Shown: positions 7,024-16,423, counted from the stretch's first letter. The stretch is 55,449 bases of DNA from [Candidatus Thermochlorobacteriaceae] bacterium GBChlB (GCA_000724175.1 JPGV01000038.1:1-55449); one strand, 5' to 3'. Made by a program: numbers and translations. The notes: generated by a model not told the origin, from the letters alone.

Positions 7024-10000
7024 CTATGTAATTAAGCTGTCATTTTTTAAGATATTGAAGACAGTCTGAGCAATTTTCTCAACAGCGAAAGGCTTTGAGA
7101 CGATGATAACGCCTTCTCTCTCAAGTTTTTCCGCCGATTTGGCATCCAAGTAGCCGGTCATGATAATGCCTTTCATTTTTCTACGGCGTCGGCGGATCTT
7201 TTTGAATAGTTGCAAGCCGTCCATGTTCGGCATTCCCATATCGCTAATGACCAAATCAATTTTTTTGCTTTTTGCTTCAAAAACTTTCAACGCTTCTTCG
7301 CCATCGGCGGCTTCCAGCACAGTATAGCCTTGTTTTCTCAACATGCCCGATAGCATTTTACGCAGATAGCTTTCATCATCGACGACGAGAATGGCGGCGT
7401 CTCCGGTATAAATCGGCTTTGCTTCTGCTTCTTTCGTGTTCGGAATGCCTGCGTTGAAGAGAGGAATGTAGAGCTTGAACGACGTGCCTTTGCCGACGGC
7501 ACTGTTGAGTTCAATAAAGCCATCGTGCGCACTTACAATACCGTGCACAATTGACAGTCCCAGCCCTGTGCCTTTGCCAACGCCTTTGGTGGTAAAGAAT
7601 GGCTCAAAGATGCGCTGTTGAATTTCGGGCGGCATTCCCACGCCAGTATCTGCAACTTCAATAACTGCGAACGGCATCTCGGCGGCTGAAGCATTATTCG
7701 GCGGCCGTTTTGTTTCGGTGTAAAGATTGAATTGCAACTTGCCGCCGTCGGGCATTGCATCGCCAGCGTTGATTCCCAAATTAAGCAGGACTTGATAGAG
7801 TTGTTTGTCGCTGCCGTTTATCCAAACATCGTGTGCGAGTATTGTTGCCTCGACCTGAATTTTTTTCGGGAGAAGCCGGCGAAGCGTAGAGGCGATTTCT
7901 TCAACGAGCGGTTGCGCTTCTACTAACCGCTTCTGCACTTGGTCGGTGCGCGAGAAGTCTAAGAGTTGACGCGCGATGTGCGCGCCGCGCTCAATGGTTC
8001 TTTGAATAGTAGCGATGTGATTCAGCAGATCTTTGCGCTTCAATTGTTCTCCAAGCGCATGTGCGGCGAGCGAGACAATTGCCATAATGTTGTTGAACTC
8101 ATGTGCGATGCCACTTGCCAGTGTGCCGACCGCTTCCAACTTTTGAGACTGCATGATTTTCTCCATGAGCAGTTGCTTTTCCAATTCCGCTTCTTTTTGG
8201 GCGGTGATGTCCATAATGACGTGGTTGACTCTGACGATATTCCCGTTATCGTTTTTCGCAAACGACCCGATGGCACGAACATGCTTAACGCGCCCGTCGT
8301 CCATCAACAATCGATATTCAATGTTGTTTGGAGTTCCCGCTTGGAGCGCGTGTGCGTTGCTTTGCTCGACAAAGTCGCGGTCGTCGGGGTGAATGCGGTC
8401 AAGATATTCCTGATAGGTCGGTTCGCCCAGCGTTTTCGGGCGTTCATACAGTTTGAAGGTCTGGTTTGACCATGTGATTTTTCCGCTTGTCATATCCATT
8501 TCGCAACTGCCGATTTTAGCAATGTCTTGCGCTTCGGCAAGCAGAGCTTCGCTTTTCTTCACACGTACTTCGGCAAGCTGCTGCTCGGTTACATTTTGCA
8601 CGACGACCATGATTTGTCGGACAAGTCCTTCCGCGTCGTGAATCGGCGTTGCAATGTATTCGTATTGCGCCGCGCCGAAGTCAAGCACAAAGCGCGACTG
8701 CACGCCTTGACCAGCGTTGATAAGATGGGATTTCAACTGCGTGGCGATGTCAGGCGGGTAGATGTCGTCAACCGTTTTTCCCACCAAACTTTCGGGCGAG
8801 ATGCCGTAACGGCGGTACTCCGTGCCTTCGGTAAACAGCAATTTGAAGCCTGTGTCATAGACGCCAATCATGCCGTTGGGAAAATTTTGGGCGACGGCTT
8901 CGTAGAGCTGTTGCGAGCGGCGCAGTTCTTCGGTGCGCTCCTGCACGCGCTTTTCAAGCGACTCATTCAAGTCTCGAAGTTCATCTTCTAATTTTTTCCG
9001 CTCGGTGATGTCTTGAACGGTTGCGGTGGCGTGTGTGGTTTTGCCATCGGCGTTATTGAAGAGCTCTACTTTGAACATGTAGAAGGTGCGAACCTCGCCT
9101 GTGTCGGCGCGGCGAATGCGGTATTCAAATGGCTCGTTGATGAATTTATCGCCATATTTCACGGCTTTGGCTTTTGCCAATTGCGCGACAAGAATCGGCG
9201 CGTCTTCGGGCAAGGTAAACTTTGTCTTTGTTACCACTTCGTCAAAGGAAAAGGTTCTTTTACCTAAGTCTTTAAGTGTTGTGCCAAGTTGCTCAATGTG
9301 TCGGTCGCTGTAGGTCAAGGTTTGGTCATGGAAGTTGATGTCAACTGTGCCGATGTTTGCGATTTTCAAGACCTCAGAGAGTTTTTGCTCGATAATTTTG
9401 CGCTCGGTGATGTCGATAAAAATGCCGTTGTAAATAATTTCGTCGGAACCGGTTTCGGTGGTCGGAAACGGTATGGATTCGGCGCGAATCCAGCGTGTTT
9501 CGCCGTTCGGCTTGATGAACTGAAACTCGTGAAAAAAACTTGCTCGGTTCTGCACGATGGATTGAATTGCAGCAGCTAATTCGTCCATCTCTCTCTGCGG
9601 AAGGCGCGTAAAAGCGTCGGCAAGGTTCTCGTCGGAGAGTCCAAAGATGTCTTTGGCTCGCGGGCTGACATAGAGAAACTTCATCTCGCCGGTCGTTAGG
9701 TTCAGTTTCCATTGATAGACGACGCCGGGCGAGACGGTAATGAGCGCGCGCAGTTGTTCTTCGGCATTTTTCTTTTCAGTGATGTCCAGATAGACGCCGT
9801 TGAATGTAACACGCTCTGAGTTTGAGTCTTTGGTCGGCATGCTTTGCGCTTGTATCCACCGCAGTTCGCCGTTGGGCTTTTGAATTTGAAATTCCAATGA
9901 GAACGGTTTCATTTCAAACGCTGCCTCCAAAACGGCATTGACGATGAACGAAAACTCTTTTGGGTCAAAGAGCGCGGAAAAGCGCGACATATCTTGCATC

Positions 10001-11046
10001 AATTCTTCTCTGCTCCATCCGAAGAGGTCTTTGCAGCGCGGACTGAGATAGGTATATCCGCTGGCGTGCGCCATCGTCACGCTGTCGCCATTTAAGTAGG
10101 CATTCTTTAACTTGCTTGGGTCAATGAAGTATTGATAAATCACGCCCGGCACGAGGGCGGCAATTGCCGACAGTTGTTCTTCTTGTTCGCGTCTTGCCCT
10201 TTCTGTTTTTTTTCGTTCCGTGATATTGAGCGTAACGCCTAAAACGCGGTCGATTTTTCCATCATCGTCGGGCAACGGCACCACTGTATTTTGGTAAAAG
10301 AACCCTTGATTTTCGAACTCGAATGACTGCGCCTCGCCTTGAAAGACTTTATCGTATAGCGCTTTGACTTCAGTCAGGTCTTTATGCGCGAAGATGTCTT
10401 GAATGCTTAATCCAACAAACTGCGCCGGGTTTAATCCGAGCGCACGATACTCTTCGCCGTCGGTGAATATCAAGCGATAATTTCTGTCGAACACGTTGAT
10501 GGCGCCGCTCGGAAAATATCTGGCAATGGCTTGAAACAGGCGTTTGTTTTCAGATTCTTTTTCTTGGGCTTCCCGGAGTTCTTTCTCGATGCGCTTTTGT
10601 TCGGCGAGCATCAGGCGCGCCTCTGTTTCTGACTTATGCAGGGCGTGTTCCAGACGGCGGTAGCGCTCTTCACAATCCGCCGCACCGACGCGTCGAATCA
10701 CAGACAGCATCGCTATGCGCGCGCCGTCTTGCTCAATAAAGCAGACGCGCTTTTCGAACCTCGCCGTTTTTCCATTGAGATTAGCGTTGACTACTACTAC
10801 CGCGTCATTTTCCAACGCGGTAAATTCGCGGTGATAGTCTTCCAGAGTGGTCTTGTTTACCTCAAACGGGAAGAGGCCAACGATGGACTTTCCGACCGCG
10901 CTTTCGGGCGAGATACCAGAGAGGCTGGCATAAGCCTCGTTGGCGTGAAGCACGACGCCATCCGCGTCTGTTACTATTGCTGCGTCGGAAATATGTTTCC
11001 AAAGGAAGCTAAAGAGTTGTTCTGAATAACTGAGTTGCGCCGTCAT
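7024..11046 (-). CDS. hybrid histidine kinase with about seven PAS domains and a C-terminal receiver
   Basis: A 1340-residue cytoplasmic sensor without transmembrane segments. About seven PAS/PAC units fill residues 10-960, several ending in DITERK-type linkers, with a coiled coil near 690-715. HisKA follows with AHEFNN (His982), then HATPase_c with NLGINAGDAMP (N box), DTGVGMP (G1) and GKGTGLGLS (G2). The C-terminal receiver (about 1215-1330) has the DD pair, phospho-acceptor Asp1269 in SDMGMP and a SKPF lysine. Start was set at the ATG at 11046 because AAGGAGGAGA lies just upstream; a start 24 bases earlier would place that site inside the gene. It follows the dual-receiver gene by 28 bases and probably forms an operon with it. 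The signal sensed is unknown. Confidence 0.9.
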   Translation of the reverse strand: MTAQLSYSEQLFSFLWKHISDAAIVTDADGVVLHANEAYASLSGISPESAVGKSIVGLFPFEVNKTTLEDYHREFTALENDAVVVVNANLNGKTARFEKRVCFIEQDGARIAMLSVIRRVGAADCEERYRRLEHALHKSETEARLMLAEQKRIEKELREAQEKESENKRLFQAIARYFPSGAINVFDRNYRLIFTDGEEYRALGLNPAQFVGLSIQDIFAHKDLTEVKALYDKVFQGEAQSFEFENQGFFYQNTVVPLPDDDGKIDRVLGVTLNITERKKTERARREQEEQLSAIAALVPGVIYQYFIDPSKLKNAYLNGDSVTMAHASGYTYLSPRCKDLFGWSREELMQDMSRFSALFDPKEFSFIVNAVLEAAFEMKPFSLEFQIQKPNGELRWIQAQSMPTKDSNSERVTFNGVYLDITEKKNAEEQLRALITVSPGVVYQWKLNLTTGEMKFLYVSPRAKDIFGLSDENLADAFTRLPQREMDELAAAIQSIVQNRASFFHEFQFIKPNGETRWIRAESIPFPTTETGSDEIIYNGIFIDITERKIIEQKLSEVLKIANIGTVDINFHDQTLTYSDRHIEQLGTTLKDLGKRTFSFDEVVTKTKFTLPEDAPILVAQLAKAKAVKYGDKFINEPFEYRIRRADTGEVRTFYMFKVELFNNADGKTTHATATVQDITERKKLEDELRDLNESLEKRVQERTEELRRSQQLYEAVAQNFPNGMIGVYDTGFKLLFTEGTEYRRYGISPESLVGKTVDDIYPPDIATQLKSHLINAGQGVQSRFVLDFGAAQYEYIATPIHDAEGLVRQIMVVVQNVTEQQLAEVRVKKSEALLAEAQDIAKIGSCEMDMTSGKITWSNQTFKLYERPKTLGEPTYQEYLDRIHPDDRDFVEQSNAHALQAGTPNNIEYRLLMDDGRVKHVRAIGSFAKNDNGNIVRVNHVIMDITAQKEAELEKQLLMEKIMQSQKLEAVGTLASGIAHEFNNIMAIVSLAAHALGEQLKRKDLLNHIATIQRTIERGAHIARQLLDFSRTDQVQKRLVEAQPLVEEIASTLRRLLPKKIQVEATILAHDVWINGSDKQLYQVLLNLGINAGDAMPDGGKLQFNLYTETKRPPNNASAAEMPFAVIEVADTGVGMPPEIQQRIFEPFFTTKGVGKGTGLGLSIVHGIVSAHDGFIELNSAVGKGTSFKLYIPLFNAGIPNTKEAEAKPIYTGDAAILVVDDESYLRKMLSGMLRKQGYTVLEAADGEEALKVFEAKSKKIDLVISDMGMPNMDGLQLFKKIRRRRRKMKGIIMTGYLDAKSAEKLEREGVIIVSKPFAVEKIAQTVFNILKNDSLIT

Positions 11047-11050
11047 CGTT

Positions 11051-11060
11051 TCTCCTCCTT
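11051..11060 (-). promoter_or_regulatory. strong Shine-Dalgarno deciding the hybrid kinase start
   Basis: AAGGAGGAGA on the minus strand lies about 5-7 bases before the ATG at 11046. It is one of the strongest ribosome binding sites in the window, and it rules out the in-frame ATG at 11070. Confidence 0.75.
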
Positions 11061-11074
11061 TGTCTGTCATGTTG

Positions 11075-12406
11075 TTATTTTTCTCGGGCGATTTCGCTGA
11101 GCCGTTTCAGTCGTTCCATCGTCTGGTCGGATGTGCTTTGTTTTATCGTGGCGGTTTTGAACACTGGTGCTTCTTTTCGTTCGGTCGGCACCAGCGGCAA
11201 GGCTTGTCGCGCGCCATTTTTTTGCGTCCCGCTCTCGACACGCTTGCGACATTCCTGAACTGCATCTTTCAAAATTCCCAAGAGCTTATCGCCGTTCCAT
11301 GGTTTCTGCACATGCCGGAACAGCACGCCTTGATTGACTAACTTCACGACGTCTTCCATATCGGCGTAGGCGGTCATTAGAATTTTCGGGACGAGCGGCG
11401 CCATGCTTTGAGCTTGCTCCAAAAATTCCGCGCCTGATTTTTGAGGCATTCGCATATCGGTCATGATGCAGGCAATAAACGCATTCTTTTCCAAAATGTC
11501 GAGCGCGGCGTCGGCGGAGGTGCATGAGAGCACGTCAAAATCCGACACCAGCGATTCGCAGAGCGACGTGAGGACTTTGGCTTCGTCATCGACGATAAGG
11601 ATTTTCGGCTTGCCGCTTCTGCCATGAAACGACCGCTCGAAAATCGAGCTACTAGCGGGCGCCAGCAGCGTTTCCTCAAACGCATTGAGTTTGGCGAAAA
11701 ACTCTTCCTCGAAGCTCTCGAACTTTTTGAGTTCAGCGATGACTTCCTCTTTGAACGAGGCGAAAAATTCTTCCTCGAAACTCGCATAACGTTCATTGAG
11801 TGAGCCAATGTAATGCCCGTGATGTGCATGCGGATTAGATTTAAAAAACTCCTCTTCGAAGCACGGCGGGTCGGTGCGACGATTGGACGTCGGAATTTGC
11901 TCGATAAAATCGGGCAGCGCCGGCCTCGCTTCGGGTTTACACGATTGCAGCGTAGGCTCAACGGGTTTCTGCTCTTCGACATTTTTTGGAGGCATGGCTG
12001 TTTTCCCCGCTTTCTGTCGACGCAGCATAAAACTCGCCATCGCCAGCGCGACAATAGATTTCAGCGTTTCCGGCACCCATGGTTTTCGCACATATCGGAA
12101 GACTTCGCCGACATTGACGGAATCTAACACGGCTTCTAAATCGGCATAGCCCGTGAGCAGAATGCGCATGGTGTCTTGCGAAATTTGCTTGATGTTCTTG
12201 AGCAGCTCGACGCCCTTCATGCCCGGCATACGTTGGTCGCTGATGACGATGGCAATGTCGGGATGATGCTGAAACATCGTTAATGCCATGTTGCCGTCCG
12301 ACGCTGTCAAGACTTGGTATTCTACATCAAAGAGTTGAGACAGCGCTTCCAAAATATGAGGCTCGTCGTCGACGATCAGCATCTTTGCTTTTTTGTAATT
12401 GTTCAT
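11075..12406 (-). CDS. dual-receiver response regulator with repeated FEEEFF linker
   Basis: A 443-residue protein with two receiver domains. REC1 (about 8-125) has MLIVDDE, acceptor Asp57 in ISDQRMPGMKG, TGYAD and a RKPW lysine. REC2 (about 265-385) has ILIVDDE, an Asp in MTDMRMP, TAYAD and a QKPW lysine. No output domain follows, only a Lys/Thr-rich tail. The linker (about 130-260) contains the hexamer FEEEFF three times (near 183, 210 and 232) within charged, probably helical sequence. It is paralogous to the 15186-16310 product, which has one copy (VEEEFF). An in-frame GTG at 12424 is an alternative start. It precedes the hybrid kinase and is probably a phosphorelay partner for it; the partner is inference. 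Confidence 0.85.
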   Translation of the reverse strand: MNNYKKAKMLIVDDEPHILEALSQLFDVEYQVLTASDGNMALTMFQHHPDIAIVISDQRMPGMKGVELLKNIKQISQDTMRILLTGYADLEAVLDSVNVGEVFRYVRKPWVPETLKSIVALAMASFMLRRQKAGKTAMPPKNVEEQKPVEPTLQSCKPEARPALPDFIEQIPTSNRRTDPPCFEEEFFKSNPHAHHGHYIGSLNERYASFEEEFFASFKEEVIAELKKFESFEEEFFAKLNAFEETLLAPASSSIFERSFHGRSGKPKILIVDDEAKVLTSLCESLVSDFDVLSCTSADAALDILEKNAFIACIMTDMRMPQKSGAEFLEQAQSMAPLVPKILMTAYADMEDVVKLVNQGVLFRHVQKPWNGDKLLGILKDAVQECRKRVESGTQKNGARQALPLVPTERKEAPVFKTATIKQSTSDQTMERLKRLSEIAREK

Positions 12407-12461
12407 ATGCGTTTCTCTTTTCACTTAGGTTGTAAGATTGCTTTGTTCATTTTGTTCATCA

Positions 12462-12531
12462 CCGTTCCGAGCAAGGCGAAGGAGCGTGCGGCAACCACTC
12501 CTATTTGTATCACCTTGCACACTCGGAACGG
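12462..12531 (-). other. candidate structured leader RNA: nested inverted repeats
   Basis: A perfect 10-bp inverted repeat (CCGTTCCGAG at 12462-12471, CTCGGAACGG at 12522-12531) encloses a second stem (CAAGG/CCTTG) and an inner AGGAG/CTCCT hairpin, giving a three-tier stem over 70 nt. It lies 56 bases before the dual-receiver start on the minus strand and after the stop of the upstream kinase. No T run follows, so a simple terminator is unlikely. It could be a leader regulatory RNA, a processing site or a protein-binding element. I could not match it to a known riboswitch class. Confidence 0.5.
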
Positions 12532-12576
12532 ATAGACGCCACGACAAATGAACTCTCGACCAGGCGAGCCAACGGT

Positions 12577-15150
12577 TCAGCCTAAAAACTCCACAGCGGG
12601 AATGCGCACGATGAACGTCGTTCCGACGCCTTCTTCGGTCTCGAAGTAAAGTTTGCCGCTATGTTTTTGAACAATGCTGTAACAAATCGACAGCCCTAAG
12701 CCCGTGCCTTTGCCGACCGGCTTCGTGGTAAAGAACGGGTCGAAGATTTTCTTCTGCACCTGTTTCGGAATGCCCTTGCCATTGTCGATGACGCGCACCA
12801 CGACATCGCCCTCTTCAAGCGCTGTTTGCACATGAACTTTTCCTTCGGGCTTTTCTTCGACCGCATGAATCGCGTTGCCGATGAGGTTCAAGAACACTTG
12901 ATTTAACTGCGCTGGATAACAATCAACGACTGGGATGTTACCGTATTCGGTCGTCAGTTCAATGTTCTTATCTTTGAGTTGATGCCCAATCATCAACAGG
13001 CAGTTTCGCAAGCCTTCGTTGAGGTCAGCTTTTTTCATATCCGCTTCGTCCAAACGCGAGAAGTTGCGCATGCTCTTGACAAGGCTCGACATTTGGTCGA
13101 AGCCCGACACAACGCCTGTAAAGAGCCTCTCGGTGCGGCGAATTGTCTCCTCCAACTCGGCAAGTGTGCCATTGGGCGAGTTTGAGACTTCTTGCATTTT
13201 TTCAAACGCAGCTTCGAGCTGACCGGCATAGACAAACTCCTGCGCTTGAATTGCTTTGGAGAGCAAGTCTGAAATCATCTTGAAGCGTTCACGAATCAGC
13301 GCAACGTTGTTGGAAGCGTATCCAATCGGCGTATTGAGTTCGTGTGCGATGCCCGCGACCATTTGTCCCAACGCCGACATCTTCTCCGATTGAATCAAGT
13401 GGTTCTGTGTCTCCTGAATTTCTTTCAAGCGCGCTTCAAGTTCTGCTTCGAGCTCTTTTTGCTTGGTGATATCGATATTTATGCCATACCACACTATCAG
13501 CCCGTCGTCGCGCTTGGTCGGGTTGCCTTGAAAGCGTGTCCAGATTTTTCTGCCGTCAGGCAACGTGTAGCGCGTGTCATAAACGAACGGCGTCATATTT
13601 GCGGCGGATTCGCTAATGGCGATTTGCGAACTGGCAACGTCGTCGGGATGCATCATGCCAAAGAGCATCATCGGGTTCTCCATGATTTGTTCTGGCTCGA
13701 GTCCATAGAGGTCGCGACTGCCTTCGCTGACATAGGGCATCTTCACCGTGCCGTCCGGCAGAATTGTGAACTGATACAACATGCCCGGCACCGTCTTCGT
13801 CGTCTTGCGGAAGTTTTCTTCGCTTTGGCGTAGGGCGAGCAAGGCTTCTTCCTGTTCAGTTACATCTTGGATTGGTCCAAACAGACGCACAGGGACGCCC
13901 TCCGCATTGCGCTCCACATTATAAACGGTCTTGATATAACGCACCGTGCCATCGTCCGCACGGCGAATGCGATACATCGTCTGACCGCGTTTCAGAGAGG
14001 GATTCTCAAGCACCGCTTGCAAATGTTGAAGAGAAATCGGCACATCTTCGGGCAGCACATACTTTTCAAGATACCGTTGCACACTGATACTGTAACCGCC
14101 TTCTTGTTGCACCGTCGTGCCAAGCAACGCAAAACAGCGGTCATTGAAAAGAAATGTTTGTTTTTGAAGGTCGCTTTCCCAGAACGCCAGTTTGGCAAGG
14201 TCAGCGGCGGCGTTCATTTGGATGCGCTGTTGATTCAGCACGGCTTCGGCTTGCTTTTGGGCGGTGATGTCGGTGCGCACGCCGTAGAGCACGATGCTGC
14301 CATCGGGTTGCTTTTCAGGATTGGAGTTGATACGCACCCATTTGACTTTGCCCGATGGCGTGATAATGCGCACGGTAACATCCAGCGGCGTCAGCGTCTC
14401 CAAGGTATGCCGAATTTGTCGCCAATACTCCTCCACATCGTCGGGGTGCCACATCTTGGTCAGAATGGTGGCATCGCGCATCGCGTCTTCTGCGCTGACC
14501 TCATAGAGCTGCTTGCAGTTTTCACTGACGAAGGGATAAGAGTAAGAGCCATCGGAGTTGAACTTCAACTGATAAATGACGCTGGGAACGGTATTGACCG
14601 TCTTGCGGAAGTTTTCTTCGCTTTGGCGTAGGGCGAGCAAGGCTTCTTCCTGTTCAGTTACATCTTGGATTGGTCCAAACAGACGCACAGGGACGCCCTC
14701 CGCATTGCGCTCCACATTATAAACGGTCTTGATATAACGCACCGTGCCATCGTCCGCACGGCGAATGCGATACATCGTCTGACCGCGTTTCAGAGAGGGA
14801 TTCTCAAGCACCGCTTGCAAATGTTGAAGAGAAATCGGCACATCTTCGGGCAGCACATACTTTTCAAGATACCGTTGCACACTGATACTGTAACCGCCTT
14901 CTTGTTGCACCGTTGTGCCAAGCAACGCAAAACAGCGGTCATTGAAGAGAAATGTTTGCGCTTGAAGGTCGCTTTCCCAGAATGCCAGCTTTGCTAAGTC
15001 GGCGGCGGCGTTCATTTGAAGCTGCTGTTGGCGCAGTTTTTCTTCGGCAAGTTTTTGTTCTGTGATGTCTTGATTGATGTCATAAGCAACTCCTGCGGCG
15101 GCACGGCGCTCGGCGGGAATCACGGGCGCGAATACTTGTGGTTCAATCAT
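12577..15150 (-). CDS. multi-PAS sensor histidine kinase with internal PAS duplication
   Basis: An 857-residue soluble kinase. The start has AGGAG about 10 bases upstream. Residues 1-40 look like the C-terminal tail of a PAS/PAC unit ([12 protein letters not shown]), as if the first PAS has been lost. Then come four PAS units in alternating order A-B-A'-B', where A (about 45-184) and A' (about 311-450) are almost identical. HisKA has [12 protein letters not shown] (His603); HATPase_c has [17 protein letters not shown] and GKGTGLGLS. There is no receiver, so it must phosphorylate a separate protein; the dual-receiver regulator encoded just upstream (35-bp gap) is the obvious candidate. Confidence 0.9.
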   Translation of the reverse strand: MIEPQVFAPVIPAERRAAAGVAYDINQDITEQKLAEEKLRQQQLQMNAAADLAKLAFWESDLQAQTFLFNDRCFALLGTTVQQEGGYSISVQRYLEKYVLPEDVPISLQHLQAVLENPSLKRGQTMYRIRRADDGTVRYIKTVYNVERNAEGVPVRLFGPIQDVTEQEEALLALRQSEENFRKTVNTVPSVIYQLKFNSDGSYSYPFVSENCKQLYEVSAEDAMRDATILTKMWHPDDVEEYWRQIRHTLETLTPLDVTVRIITPSGKVKWVRINSNPEKQPDGSIVLYGVRTDITAQKQAEAVLNQQRIQMNAAADLAKLAFWESDLQKQTFLFNDRCFALLGTTVQQEGGYSISVQRYLEKYVLPEDVPISLQHLQAVLENPSLKRGQTMYRIRRADDGTVRYIKTVYNVERNAEGVPVRLFGPIQDVTEQEEALLALRQSEENFRKTTKTVPGMLYQFTILPDGTVKMPYVSEGSRDLYGLEPEQIMENPMMLFGMMHPDDVASSQIAISESAANMTPFVYDTRYTLPDGRKIWTRFQGNPTKRDDGLIVWYGINIDITKQKELEAELEARLKEIQETQNHLIQSEKMSALGQMVAGIAHELNTPIGYASNNVALIRERFKMISDLLSKAIQAQEFVYAGQLEAAFEKMQEVSNSPNGTLAELEETIRRTERLFTGVVSGFDQMSSLVKSMRNFSRLDEADMKKADLNEGLRNCLLMIGHQLKDKNIELTTEYGNIPVVDCYPAQLNQVFLNLIGNAIHAVEEKPEGKVHVQTALEEGDVVVRVIDNGKGIPKQVQKKIFDPFFTTKPVGKGTGLGLSICYSIVQKHSGKLYFETEEGVGTTFIVRIPAVEFLG
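13801..14220. repeat. PAS duplication, copy A (C-terminal copy)
   Basis: This 420-bp block repeats at 14599-15018 with a constant offset of 798 bp. From 13801 to 14115 I see no mismatch in 315 bases; the remaining 105 bases have about 11 mismatches. The sharp change in identity suggests recent duplication followed by partial gene conversion. Confidence 0.9.
14599..15018. repeat. PAS duplication, copy B (N-terminal copy)
   Basis: Partner of 13801-14220. The identical part is 14599-14913. It encodes residues 80-184 of the kinase, equal to residues 346-450 of the other copy. Confidence 0.9.
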
Positions 15151-15185
15151 TTGTTGTTTCTCCTGTGCGTTAAAATTTCTTGAGG

Positions 15186-16310
15186 TTAGGCTTCCGATTT
15201 TTGTTTCACCATTTGGCTGAGCGCGGCGAGCGCATTGAGCGTTGCGCTTTGCTTGGTCGGCGCGGTTGTAGCCGACGGCATCTCCTCGTCGGTTTTATGC
15301 TCCGTTGCCGCCGACGACGCTCCTAATTTTGATGTCACTTGATAACGATACAACTCGACCGCTTCCGCAATCGTCTCGCGCAGTTTATCGGGGTTCCAAG
15401 GCTTTTGAATGTATCGGAAAATTTGCCCCTCGTTGATGAGCCGAATAATGTCTTCGACGTCGGTATAGGCGGTGATTAAAATTTTCGGCACAAGCGGCGC
15501 GTAGCTTCTGGATTCAATCATCAAATCTGTGCCGGTTTTTTTCGGCATACGTTGGTCGGTCAAGAGCAGCGTTACAAACGAATCTTTTTTCAGCAGCTCG
15601 ATGGCTTCATCGGCGGATTTGCAGGTGAGCACCTCGTAGCTGTCGGCGAGCAACTGACCAAGTGCGACGAGAACGCCTTGTTCGTCATCGACGACGAGAA
15701 TTTTCGGCTTGCCCGCGCTGCTGTGAAACGCCTTCTCGAAGGCTTCTTCGCCTTTATGACTTTTCGAGAGCTTATTGAAAAATTCCTCCTCGACTTGATG
15801 TTGCTTCATCAATTCTTGCATCGCCGAAGGTTGAACCGACGTGTCAATGGATTTTTCATGTTTTATTTCAACGGGCGCCTCGACGGGCTTTGGCGCAGCG
15901 GCTTTTTCTTTGGCTTTGCGGCGGCTGAGATAGGTGGCGGCAGCGAGCGAAATGATATTCTTTAAGTTTTCAGGTTCCCACGGCTTTTTGACATAGCGAA
16001 AGACTTCGCCGACATTGACCGAATCTAAAATTGCGTCTGCATCCGCATAGCCTGTGAGCAGAATGCGCATCGTGTCGGGCGAAACCTCTTTGATAGCTTT
16101 CAGCACATCAATGCCTTTCATACCGGGCATACGCTGGTCGCTGACAATAATGGCGATGTCAGGATTTTGGCTCACATAGTCAATCGCTTCTTTACCGCAG
16201 CATACGGTATGCACATCGTAGAGTGTATCGAAGAGTTGCGACAAGCCCTCGAGAATCATCGGCTCATCATCAACGAACAGCACTTTTAATTTGGCAGGTT
16301 TCTGGTTCAT
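15186..16310 (-). CDS. dual-receiver response regulator (paralogue of 11075-12406)
   Basis: A 374-residue protein with REC1 (VLFVDDE, Asp in VSDQRMPGMKG, TGYAD, KKPW) and REC2 (ILVVDDE, Asp in LTDQRMP, TAYTD, QKPW), joined by a Lys/Ala/Pro-rich linker with one VEEEFF element and a nearby GEEAFEKAF. It lacks an output domain. The C-terminus is Ser/Thr/Lys-rich and then LSQMVKQKSEA; the paralogue ends in similar LSEIAREK. The ATG at 16310 is preferred over the in-frame GTG at 16322, by analogy with the paralogue. It is first gene of the run, followed after 35 bases by the multi-PAS kinase. Likely role: intermediate or sink in a phosphorelay. Confidence 0.85.
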   Translation of the reverse strand: MNQKPAKLKVLFVDDEPMILEGLSQLFDTLYDVHTVCCGKEAIDYVSQNPDIAIIVSDQRMPGMKGIDVLKAIKEVSPDTMRILLTGYADADAILDSVNVGEVFRYVKKPWEPENLKNIISLAAATYLSRRKAKEKAAAPKPVEAPVEIKHEKSIDTSVQPSAMQELMKQHQVEEEFFNKLSKSHKGEEAFEKAFHSSAGKPKILVVDDEQGVLVALGQLLADSYEVLTCKSADEAIELLKKDSFVTLLLTDQRMPKKTGTDLMIESRSYAPLVPKILITAYTDVEDIIRLINEGQIFRYIQKPWNPDKLRETIAEAVELYRYQVTSKLGASSAATEHKTDEEMPSATTAPTKQSATLNALAALSQMVKQKSEA

Positions 16311-16341
16311 CGTCGTTTTCACTTTTTAATTGTTTGATGAG

Positions 16342-16389
16342 AGCGTCGCCGCTCTGAATTGGAACGCTGCAAAAGTGCAGTCCGACGCT
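16342..16389 (-). other. nested stem-loop in the leader of the dual-receiver gene
   Basis: AGCGTCG (16342-16348) pairs with CGACGCT (16383-16389); inside is a hairpin CTGCA (16367-16371) with TGCAG (16376-16380) over a 4-base loop. It ends about 31 bases before the start at 16310. Its nested layout parallels the element at 12462-12531 before the paralogous gene, although primary sequences differ. Confidence 0.4.
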
Positions 16390-16405
16390 TCGAGGGCAAT
16401 AAAGG

Positions 16406-16423
16406 CTCGATAAGAACTCGATA
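16406..16423. promoter_or_regulatory. direct CTCGATA repeats, 11-bp period
   Basis: CTCGATA occurs at 16406-16412 and again at 16417-16423, one helical turn apart, in the divergent region between the regulator gene (minus) and the Uma2 gene (plus). Such spacing is typical of tandem response-regulator half sites. No direct support beyond the repeat itself. Confidence 0.3.

Noticed and set aside
12462-12531. Known riboswitch (c-di-GMP, cobalamin or SAM type) for the structured leader
   Set aside because: The nested stems do not show the conserved loop sequences of those classes; I kept it only as an unassigned structure.
13867-14631. A 254-residue open frame antisense to the multi-PAS kinase, with a second copy at 14665-14997
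   Set aside because: It lies entirely within the kinase and simply mirrors the PAS duplication; no ribosome site or family match is visible.
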